A stretch of DNA of 64,000 bases from CAIZQW01 sp942493055 (lineage in GTDB: Bacteria > Verrucomicrobiota > Kiritimatiellia > RFP12 > UBA1067), in the NCBI GenBank assembly GCA_942493055.1, contig OW818680.1, positions 2,604,001-2,668,000 of the forward strand. Reading direction: 5' to 3'. A program made the translations under genes and the position numbers. A model generated the notes under the pieces. That model did not search any database. It was not told the DNA's origin and was given only the letters and a program-made list of their open reading frames with translations. Shown piece after piece: positions 9,770-17,554 of the stretch (position 1 is its first letter; every line of letters begins with the position of its first letter).

Positions 9770-11407
9770 TCACTCGCCTTTCGGCAAATAAATAGCTTTG
9801 CCCCAACTCGGTCCGTTTTGAAAGAAAATGTAAGGCGGGATATCTTGCCCTTTGTGGGGCTGGTGATTGGTCACTTCGACCAACTGCCCGCGGGCGATAC
9901 GTCCCGCGGCATCGCTCCAGTGCACCATCCAGAGCGCCGCCAGTTCGTCACCCGCACACGGCGGAGCCTCCGCGCAGTTCAGCAGGCGCCACGGGATCAC
10001 ATACTCCAGCGTATAACCCCTCCCGTCCGCATCCTTGCGGAACACGCCCTTCCAGCCCGGCGGATCGAGCTGCTTCTCGTGCTGGTCAATTCCGCGCTCC
10101 AACTTCAGCCGGGCGCGGCCGCTCCGGGGATCATACCAGAGGATCAGGCTGGCAATACGGCGGTTGCGCGTCTCCGGCCCGACCCGTTCGCGTTTAAAGT
10201 CGTAAGCGCCATTCACAAACATACTGCCTTTCAGAGGCCACCCCTGCGCCTTGTCCGTGGAAACGCGCACGATCACGCTCCCGCCGGCGAATTCGAAGCC
10301 CTCCGGCGCGATGTTGCACATCGGCTCCGGATCGCCCACGTGCGCCGCGAGATAGAGGTTTTCCGAATCGTACATCATGCGGCCTTCAATGTGATACGTC
10401 TCCGCAAACGGCGGCAGGCATGCGCTTTTGAACGGGAGCGACGTGCGCCACTCGGAGAGGTCGCCGTCCGTTGTCACGGACTTCGGAGCATAGGCCACGC
10501 GCACGGCCTCCACCTCGCTGCGGCTGTAGAGGACCCCGCTGGCGCGTTCGGGATTGATCACCGGCGGGAAGCGCCGGATAAACCGGTTCTCGTCATAACT
10601 TTCCACAGCCAAGCCGCCGCTGACTGTTGACCGGACGGTCTCGCCGGCGATAAGTTCTTTACGGTCCGCGCTTCCGTAGGTCTCGGCGCGCACTTTGCCG
10701 TCATACACCTGAACCTGCGACTCGCCCGCAGGCGACACGCTGACGCCAAACTCCGTGCCAAGGTCAAGCACGCTCATTTTCGGCGTATCCACGAGAAAGC
10801 CCGAACACCCCTTCGGCATCCGTACCACCAGCTTGCCGGCCAGAAGCCGCGCATGCAAAATATCCACGATCTCCAGACTCGCAGGAGCCTCCACCAGCAG
10901 CACCGTCCCTGACGTCGTCACCAGCTCCACCAGCCCGCTCTGCCACATCCACACCCCTGCCTGCAACGCCGTGCCGTCCACCACCTCGCGTCCATCCGCC
11001 CACTGCCCATGCTGGTTGCTTCTGACCATGGCGATCTTCACAGAAGCACCTGAGATTCCTGGGTCAGGCGAGACCCACGACGACGGAGGCGAGAAATGCC
11101 AGACGCTCAACCCGGCCACCAGCAGGGCGGCGATTACCGCAACGCGCCGCCAACGGCTTGCGAGGACGCTCGCCCCCCGACGCATGTTGTCCAGGAGTTT
11201 TTCGCTTCGCGTCTCCTGTTTCGTTTCCCGCAGCCCCGCGCACGCCTCCAACAGCACGTGCATCCGCGCCTGCCGCATATACTCGGCGACTCGCGCCGGA
11301 TCGCCCTCCAGCAACTGACCCAATTCAGCGCGCTCCGCCTCCGAAGCCACGCCCGATAGCACCGACGCAACCAGCTCCTCAAAACGTTTATTCACTCTCA
11401 TATCCAT
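9770..11407 (-). CDS. FecR-like anti-sigma factor with periplasmic CBM9-like domain
   Basis: Membrane-anchored regulator expected to hold the ECF sigma factor encoded just upstream. The ATG at 11407 lies 5 bp after the sigma stop codon; an alternative ATG is at 11401. About 545 residues. The N-terminal ~80 residues form the helical anti-sigma region (RFEELVASVLSGVASEAERA...LLEGDPARVAEYMRQAR). One transmembrane helix (RRVAVIAALLVAGLSVWHFS) follows near residue 85-105. Then comes the FecR domain (TSGTVLLVEAPASLEIVD...LLAGKLVVRMP...VLDLGTEFGVSV...VQVYDGKVRAE). From about residue 315 a CBM9-like domain appears (SVTTDGDLSEWRTSLPF, DSENLYLAAHVGDPEP), which on this topology lies outside the cytoplasmic membrane. 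I infer that the exterior domain senses a glycan. The topology is predicted, not shown. Confidence 0.85.
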   Translation of the reverse strand: MDMRVNKRFEELVASVLSGVASEAERAELGQLLEGDPARVAEYMRQARMHVLLEACAGLRETKQETRSEKLLDNMRRGASVLASRWRRVAVIAALLVAGLSVWHFSPPSSWVSPDPGISGASVKIAMVRSNQHGQWADGREVVDGTALQAGVWMWQSGLVELVTTSGTVLLVEAPASLEIVDILHARLLAGKLVVRMPKGCSGFLVDTPKMSVLDLGTEFGVSVSPAGESQVQVYDGKVRAETYGSADRKELIAGETVRSTVSGGLAVESYDENRFIRRFPPVINPERASGVLYSRSEVEAVRVAYAPKSVTTDGDLSEWRTSLPFKSACLPPFAETYHIEGRMMYDSENLYLAAHVGDPEPMCNIAPEGFEFAGGSVIVRVSTDKAQGWPLKGSMFVNGAYDFKRERVGPETRNRRIASLILWYDPRSGRARLKLERGIDQHEKQLDPPGWKGVFRKDADGRGYTLEYVIPWRLLNCAEAPPCAGDELAALWMVHWSDAAGRIARGQLVEVTNHQPHKGQDIPPYIFFQNGPSWGKAIYLPKGE

Positions 11408-11412
11408 CGTCT

Positions 11413-11946
11413 TCACGCCCGTTCCTGTTGCACTGTTTTTTCCACGCATTCGTGCAGTGCGTTCCGCAACCGATAAAGTACCGACACAATCGCCGCCGTC
11501 GTATGCCTGAAAAAGGCGGCCATCTCTTCAACCGTCTGTCGCTCAGCATACTTGGCCACCAGATAGGCCCGCTGGCGGTCCGTCAGCTTCTTCACGCAGT
11601 TCTCCAATGCGTCCAGCATCTCTTCCGCGCCTTTCGGCTCGGCCTGCATCGTCTCGACCATGGCATTGAGGACCTCCTCGCTGAAGATGACCTTCTCGCG
11701 CTTCTTGCTGGTCCGGAACTTGAGCACCTGGAACCAGGCCAACCTCTTCGCCCACGGCAGAAAAGGCCGCTCCAGATCAAAGGTGTCCGCCTTCTTCCAG
11801 AGGTCCAGATTGGTCTCTTGAAGCACATCGGCCGCATCGTTCGCATCCCCGACCAGAGTCACTACATACACGCGCAACTCGAGCTGCGCGCGCGTCAGTT
11901 CTTGGATGAACATCGCCGATACCGGCCTGTATTGTTCGTTATCCAT
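11413..11946 (-). CDS. ECF-type sigma-70 factor (Rhodopirellula/Verrucomicrobium family)
   Basis: A 177-residue sigma factor with region 2 (AQLELRVYVVTLVGDANDAADVLQETNLDLWKK; the ADVLQETN helix and following aromatic cluster FLPWAKRLAWFQVL are typical) and region 4 (LTDRQRAYLVAKYAERQTVEEMAAFFRHTTAAIVSVLYRLRNALHECV). Region 1.1/1.2 is absent, as expected for ECF sigmas. It is the first gene of a minus-strand run whose next gene is a FecR-like anti-sigma protein 5 bp downstream, so it probably directs transcription of the surface and hydrolase genes down to position 1. I saw no convincing ECF-type promoter upstream of 11946, where the DNA is AT-rich. Confidence 0.92.
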   Translation of the reverse strand: MDNEQYRPVSAMFIQELTRAQLELRVYVVTLVGDANDAADVLQETNLDLWKKADTFDLERPFLPWAKRLAWFQVLKFRTSKKREKVIFSEEVLNAMVETMQAEPKGAEEMLDALENCVKKLTDRQRAYLVAKYAERQTVEEMAAFFRHTTAAIVSVLYRLRNALHECVEKTVQQERA

Positions 11947-12184
11947 AATCGATTAGTCTCTACTAATAATAAACAGTTAAGAGCAAAATATAGCGAAATT
12001 ATTTTTTATTATTTGCCGGATCCCCCGAAGCGATACCCCGCAGAAACAAAAAATCAGGCCCTTTGTCATTGATCAAGGGCCACGCTAGAAGTATATTTCT
12101 TCTCTCAACGGGTTGTCCAACCTATTTCGCGCAGGATGCTGGATAATATGTCGGGAAATGACTTGCGTTCCTTGCCGAATTAAC

Positions 12185-12262
12185 TTGAGCGTTAAGAGTT
12201 GGGCGTCGAGCGTTAACCTTTTAACTCTTAATTTAAGAAGTTGTTCCTCTCGCTTATTCCCG
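12185..12262. repeat. GCGTTAAGAGTTGGGCG repeat, copy 1
   Basis: The stretch contains GAGCGTTAAGAGTTGGGCG, a second GAGCGTTAA, then TTTTAACTCTTAATTTAAG and a tail reading TTCCCGGA. TTAAGAGTT and AACTCTTAA are complementary, so it can fold into a hairpin. A clearly related copy lies at 61312-61420, at the other end of the window, with the same order of blocks and the same CATTCCCGG-like end. Confidence 0.7.
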
Positions 12263-12400
12263 GAACCCGCGGGGGGCTTACCTGTGGTTTCTTTGGAATG
12301 ACGGGGAAAGACGAATAGCGGCTCTGGGAGGGACGGCGGCCTCGCCGTCCGGGCATCGTGCCCAATGCCACTAACTTTTCATTTCGGCAACAGGGGAACG

Positions 12401-12660
12401 GCCTACAGAGGGACAGACAAGAATGGCTCTCCTCTTTCATGCGGGCGGGACGCCCACGCTCCCTTCTGTTGCTGCCCTCAAAGGAGCGCGGGCATCTTGC
12501 CCGCCGGAGCCGGGACGGCTCCGCCACCTTATTGCCCTGGGGCCTACAGAGGGACAGACAAGAATGGCTCTCCTCTTTCATGCGGGCGGGACGCCCACGC
12601 TCCCTTCTGTTGCTGCCTTCAAAGGAGCGCGGGCATCTTGCCCGCCGGAGCCGGGACGGC
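12401..12660. repeat. Two direct copies of a 119-bp GC-rich repeat unit
   Basis: Copy 1 is 12401-12519 and copy 2 is 12542-12660. They are identical except for a C/T difference in the CTGCCCTC/CTGCCTTC segment. Each starts GCCTACAGAGGGACAGAC and ends GGAGCCGGGACGGC. Each holds short hairpins such as GCGGGCGGGACGCCCAC and GCGGGCATCTTGCCCGC. The leading ACAGAGGGACAGACAAGAAT block is also found once more, directly after the stop codon of the gene ending at 16009, so the unit is dispersed as well as tandem. Confidence 0.85.
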
Positions 12661-12750
12661 AGCCGCCGGACCGCCCTCCCCTTTTAACCTCGTGCGTGCG
12701 TCCACTGAGTGGTCGCACGAAGCTCTGTCCTTACAGTCAAACGCAGCTCA

Positions 12751-12925
12751 GGTGCTTGCACGAGATAAGCCCCGGCGGTATTCCGCCACTTGCGGGGGCT
12801 TTCCGTGCAAGCACCTTATAGCGATCTTTGCGAAAAACAATTTCTTATGTACATGCATTATAAATGCCAATAGCTTATGCAATAGAGTGAGTTACAAAAC
12901 TTAAGTGCCATGAAAAGTTAGTGGC
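12751..12925 (-). mobile_element. MITE-like palindromic element, partial copy (family P, reverse orientation)
   Basis: 12751-12815 is a 65-bp near-perfect palindrome with outer arms GGTGCTTGCACG and CGTGCAAGCACC and inner arms AAGCCCC and GGGGCTT. It is followed by a TAGCGATCTTTGCGAAAAA terminal-repeat-like block and a flank to ~12925 that matches, in reverse complement, the flank 35131-35234 of the copy at 35217-35413. The second palindrome of the full element is missing here. No transposase is encoded, so it would be non-autonomous. Confidence 0.65.
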
Positions 12926-13010
12926 ATTGGGCAAGATGCCCGCGCTCCTTTGAGGGCAGCAACTGAAGGGAGCGCAGGCGCGTGTCCCTCCCGGAGCCGG
13001 CATCCCGTCT

Positions 13011-13023
13011 CCCCCCCCCCCCC
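13011..13023. repeat. Homopolymeric run of 13 C residues
   Basis: Thirteen consecutive C residues in non-coding DNA, about 130 bp upstream of the gene at 13154. Length may vary or be misassembled; it does not affect any frame. Confidence 0.8.
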
Positions 13024-13153
13024 ACGATTCCAACATTTTAGCACTCCAGCATTCCAGTGAAGTTACAGGCAAGCCCGTCGTTGACCCTGGAGCCCCAACT
13101 TGTTATGATGCAAAAGTCTTACGCATTTTACCGTTGCTGAGGATAATAACCGA

Positions 13154-16009
13154 ATGAACAGACTCCTTTTTCTATTTTTGGCACCACTGGTCTCCATGGC
13201 CGATGGGATCCGCGTGCCTGGCACATGGACACTTATGCCAACAACAAACGTGACCGTGACTGCGTTGCCCCCTGCTGTCCCGGTCGCTTACTCCGGCCAG
13301 TGCGCCACACTTCCGCAGTCCGAGGTGCGCGTCCCAAAGGGGGCGAAGGTGACGGCGTTGAAGGATTCTTCAGGCCTCCTGATCGACCGAGGCGAGATCG
13401 AAATCGTCTATGAAAACAAAGTGACAGCGAAAACGAGCAGGCCAGAGGTCTTCGGAGTCGGCAACGATTTCCGGCTCTTCAAGGGCCGCATCGATTCAAC
13501 AACAGCCTTTCCAGTGGTGATCGTCTCGGACGGCAATCCCGAGGACGGATTCGGCGGCTATGTGCTCGCCCTCGACACCGACCGCGCGTGGTCGCTTGCG
13601 CAGGATGCAGGCACACTCAAGATGTCGGGCGGCCCTGCGGCCATTGTCGTTCGTTACGACGGCACCTGGATCGAGGGGCTGAAGGTGCTGGCGAAGCTTT
13701 CCGACACAAACACGCCTGTTGCAACGCTGGGCGCCTCCGTGCGTGCTGCATATCAGAAGGCCGTAGCAGGCCTGTCGCGCGCGCCGGAACTGGACCTGTT
13801 TCTGCTGGCAATCTCCGAGTGGGTACAGGACGACAACCTCTTCAACGGCGGAGATGAGAAGCTGTTAGCCGCGTGCGTGGCAGACCAGTTGAAGCGGATT
13901 GAACAGATCACCGGAAAAACAGGCGCGCAGACAGAGGCGGGGTGGAAGGGCTACCTGCGGACACGGCTGACGAAACGGAGTGCGCTCCTTTCGAATCCCC
14001 TGCTCGGATTTGGAAAGCTCCTCTTTAACACGCGAAAAAATCCGTCGTGGAATCATGAGGTCGCGCAGTACTTCGGCTGGCGCCAGCGGCCCGGCGGCAG
14101 CCTCTATGTGCTGGAGCGTCCGGGGCTTTCAATGTCCTGCCGTGATTTCGTTCAGAAGCAGTTGCCGCAAGGCAGTTTTTTAGAACCCCGGCTCTCCTAC
14201 GATGCCACGAAAATCCTCTTCTCCTATGTGGCTACTGACAACGCGCTCGATCCGCGCACGCTGCCGCGCAATGATGCGGACACGAATCATCACTACTACC
14301 ACCTCTACCAGATCAATTGTGACGGGACAGGTTTGCGGCAACTCACGCATGAGCGCTACGACGACTTGATGCCCGAGTGGCTGCCGGATGGCGGGATCGC
14401 CTTTGTCTCCACGCGGCGTCAGGCCTCGTCGCGCTGTTTCTGGTGGGGCTACAGCGACCGCTGGCACAGCTATACGATGTTCCGCATGAACCCCGATGGC
14501 TCCACGATCCAGCAGCTCTCCTGGAATGACGTGAATGAGTGGTTCCCGTCAGTCTCCAACAGCGGACATCTGCTCTTCGCGCGCTGGGACTACATTGACC
14601 GCGATGCCGTGACGCATCAGAACCTCTGGTCGATGCGACCCGACGGCACGAACCCGATGGCGGTCTGGGGCAACGAAGTACCCAAGCCGCATTGCACCTT
14701 CCAGGCCAAGCCGATCCCGGGCAGCAGCAAGATCATCTGCGTCGCCTCCGCGCATCATGCGATCACGGGAGGACCCATCATCCTGATCGATCCGACCATT
14801 CACAACAACAGCCTGGAGGCGATTACGCGTGTGACGCCTGGACACTTTCCTGAAGCCGATCGAGGCCCCAACAACGAGTGGTACAACGCGCCATGGGCTT
14901 TGTCGGAAAGACTCTATCTCGTGGCATACAGCCGCGAGCATCTGAAGTACGAACCTGCCCGTCACAACCCCGACTACGCGCTCGGGCTCTACGTGATGGA
15001 CGATTGCGGCAACCGCGAAATCCTCTATCGCGACGGCATGATCGGCGCCACGTGTCCGACGCCGCTCGTGCCGCGGACCGTACCGCCAGAGCTTCCCTCC
15101 GTGAACAACCCATTGCTAGCCAAGCGCGGCCTGGGCGAGGTCTTTCTCTCGGACGTCTACGAGGGGCTGCCCAAGGCGAAGCGCGGCACGCTCAAGCAGG
15201 TCCGCGTGGTGCAGGTCTTTCCGAAGACGACGCGCGATTCCAACGCGCCGCGCATCGGCGTGGCAGGCGAGGAGAACACGCGGGCAATCCTGGGCGTGAC
15301 ACCGGTCGAGGCGGACGGATCGGCGCGCTTCCTCGTGCCGGCAGGCAAGCCGATCCTCTTCCAAGTTTTGGACGAAGAGGGCTTCGCCTATCAGACCATG
15401 CGCTCCAGCACCTCGCTGATGCCCGGGGAGCGCGTCTCGTGCGTAGGGTGCCATGAGAACAAGATGGCGGTGCCGACTGCTGCGGCAACGGTTGTCGCAG
15501 CGATGAAGCGGCCCGCAGCCGAGCTCACGCCTACGCCGGAATCTGGACGTCCCTACGGATTTGTCGAGCACGTGCAACCGATCTTAGACGCCAAGTGCCT
15601 ACGCTGCCACAACGACCAGGAAGCCAAGGCCGGCATCAACTTGTCGCGCACAATCATCGCACCGAACGGCTACACCGCCTCGTACGAATCACTCTGCTAC
15701 GAGATGAAGCCGGACGGCAAGCGCGTCCGCCGCCTCTCGAAGAAGACGGGGCGTCCGCTCATAACTTACTTCGCCATGCGCAACCAGATCCAAGTCACGC
15801 CCGAAGGCGGCGCAGACGGCGCGCGCGGCAGCGGACTGATGGCCGCGCTCAAAGCCGCCAAAGAGAAATACGGCCTTACGGACGAGGACCTCCGGCGCAT
15901 CGCAACATGGATCGACCTGAATGCGGTCTTCTATGGCGTCTACGAGCCGGCCGAGCAGCTTGCCCTGCAACGCGAAGGCAAACCCGTGCCCATGCCGATG
16001 ATCCAGTAA
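13154..16009 (+). CDS. Secreted dihaem protein with hydrazine-synthase-alpha-like/TolB-like propeller
   Basis: 951 residues; the start follows GAGGATAATAACCG. The N-terminal MNRLLFLFLAPLVSMADG is a signal peptide. The middle part (~340-650) carries WD40/TolB-like blades (GSFLEPRLSYDATKILFSY, YQINCDGTGLRQLTHERYDD, WLPDGGIAFVSTRR, MNPDGSTIQQLSWND) as in the HZS_alpha middle-domain family. Near residues 762 and 815 are two c-type haem sites, CVGCHENK and CLRCHNDQ, the second followed by the AKAGINLS segment usual in Planctomycete cytochromes. The family is widespread in PVC bacteria that do not make hydrazine, and nothing here indicates anammox. A periplasmic electron-transfer or sensor role is likely. 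It stands alone on the plus strand and converges with cysteine synthase. Confidence 0.8.
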   Translation: MNRLLFLFLAPLVSMADGIRVPGTWTLMPTTNVTVTALPPAVPVAYSGQCATLPQSEVRVPKGAKVTALKDSSGLLIDRGEIEIVYENKVTAKTSRPEVFGVGNDFRLFKGRIDSTTAFPVVIVSDGNPEDGFGGYVLALDTDRAWSLAQDAGTLKMSGGPAAIVVRYDGTWIEGLKVLAKLSDTNTPVATLGASVRAAYQKAVAGLSRAPELDLFLLAISEWVQDDNLFNGGDEKLLAACVADQLKRIEQITGKTGAQTEAGWKGYLRTRLTKRSALLSNPLLGFGKLLFNTRKNPSWNHEVAQYFGWRQRPGGSLYVLERPGLSMSCRDFVQKQLPQGSFLEPRLSYDATKILFSYVATDNALDPRTLPRNDADTNHHYYHLYQINCDGTGLRQLTHERYDDLMPEWLPDGGIAFVSTRRQASSRCFWWGYSDRWHSYTMFRMNPDGSTIQQLSWNDVNEWFPSVSNSGHLLFARWDYIDRDAVTHQNLWSMRPDGTNPMAVWGNEVPKPHCTFQAKPIPGSSKIICVASAHHAITGGPIILIDPTIHNNSLEAITRVTPGHFPEADRGPNNEWYNAPWALSERLYLVAYSREHLKYEPARHNPDYALGLYVMDDCGNREILYRDGMIGATCPTPLVPRTVPPELPSVNNPLLAKRGLGEVFLSDVYEGLPKAKRGTLKQVRVVQVFPKTTRDSNAPRIGVAGEENTRAILGVTPVEADGSARFLVPAGKPILFQVLDEEGFAYQTMRSSTSLMPGERVSCVGCHENKMAVPTAAATVVAAMKRPAAELTPTPESGRPYGFVEHVQPILDAKCLRCHNDQEAKAGINLSRTIIAPNGYTASYESLCYEMKPDGKRVRRLSKKTGRPLITYFAMRNQIQVTPEGGADGARGSGLMAALKAAKEKYGLTDEDLRRIATWIDLNAVFYGVYEPAEQLALQREGKPVPMPMIQ

Positions 16010-16074
16010 CAGAGGGACAGACAAGAATGGCGCTAAGATAAGCGTATTCGGGAGCGACAAGAAGGTGAACATCA

Positions 16075-16135
16075 CTGGGAGCATAGGCATCCTGCCTGTG
16101 AATTCAACAAACAGGCAGGATGCCTGTTCTCCCAG
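16075..16135. terminator. Long hairpin between convergent genes, probable bidirectional terminator or REP element
   Basis: The arms CTGGGAGCATAGGCATCC... and its near-perfect complement (25 bp with a short mismatch at CAT/AAC) flank an 11-base AT-rich loop GAATTCAACAA. It lies between the stop codons of the gene ending at 16009 and cysteine synthase ending at 16153. Only a short T-rich tract follows on either side, so termination is inferred from position. Confidence 0.6.
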
Positions 16136-16152
16136 TTTCTTGCGAGCCGACG

Positions 16153-17112
<960 letters not shown>

Positions 17113-17155
17113 GTTCTTACTCCTTCGTTCATGGTTTAGTCTTCTTTGTCTATTG

Positions 17156-17171
17156 ATATTGTTGACAATAT
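17156..17171. promoter_or_regulatory. Perfect inverted repeat upstream of cysK, possible operator
   Basis: ATATTGT-TG-ACAATAT: seven-base arms around a two-base centre, 44-59 bp upstream of the cysK start codon, in an otherwise AT-rich 60-bp leader. Position and symmetry suggest a repressor site overlapping the promoter. No regulator is identified in the window and the motif was not seen elsewhere in it. Confidence 0.45.
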
Positions 17172-17309
17172 AACAGAGAACCCGGAGGAGTGCAATAGTA
17201 ATTTGTATTTTTTATGGGACGCTATCCGGAAGAAATGGCTCTTAACGGTTTGTCGAAAAACGATGACTGAATAGCCAAGCGTTTGAGATGACAGGCAACT
17301 CATAAATGC

Positions 17310-17502
17310 TTTTCGCTAAGGGCGCTATAAGGTGCTTGCACGGAAAGCCCCCGCGAGCGGCTGAATACAGCCGGGGCTTATCTCGTGCAAGCCCCTGAGC
17401 CGTCTCAGGAGATGCCGGGTGAAGGACGAGCTGTGCCCCCGTGTATTCACGGATTTGCGAGGGCACGCCGTCCTTCACCCAATTCGCGATCTTAGCGTAA
17501 AA
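17310..17502. mobile_element. MITE-like element with two palindromes (family P, complete copy)
   Basis: Bounded by TTTTCGCTAAGGGCGCTA and the complementary CGCGATCTTAGCGTAAAA. Inside are palindrome 1 (17331-17395; arms GGTGCTTGCACG/CGTGCAAG, inner AAGCCCC/GGGGCTT) and palindrome 2 (17417-17480; GGGTGAAGGACG/CGTCCTTCACCC, inner GTGCCCCC/GGGCAC). The same arrangement occurs at 35217-35413. It occupies most of the 442-bp gap between cysK and the cytochrome gene and may act as a terminator for the cytochrome transcript. Nothing else is seen in that gap. Confidence 0.75.
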
Positions 17503-17554
17503 CACCAATTAACCAGTAATTTTTTCGACAAACGTGAAGAACCGAAGAAATGCT

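Larger units (their letters stand above)
11947..13153. other. Gene-free divergent intergenic region filled with dispersed repeats
   Basis: 1.2 kb between the divergent sigma gene and the HZS-alpha-like gene. It holds an AT-rich stretch upstream of the sigma gene (11947-12010), a GCGTTAAGAGTTGGGCG repeat (12185-12262), GC-rich hairpin repeats, a 119-bp direct duplication, a palindromic MITE-like copy (12751-12925), a copy of the GTTAGTGGCATTGGGC repeat and a 13-C tract. The open frames here (up to 179 codons) are translations of the repeats and have no protein-like character. The promoter of the plus-strand gene probably lies in the last 60 bp, where TTATGATGC offers a -10-like TATGAT. Confidence 0.75.

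Noticed and set aside
12401..12660. CRISPR-like array
   Set aside because: Only two long direct copies, and no short repeat/spacer pattern or cas gene.
12358..12904. Three overlapping plus-strand frames of 109-179 codons
   Set aside because: They are translations of the 119-bp repeat copies and contain the repeated motif twice; no protein family.
13154..16009. Evidence of anammox metabolism
   Set aside because: The HZS-alpha-like family is common in non-anammox PVC bacteria and no partner genes are present.
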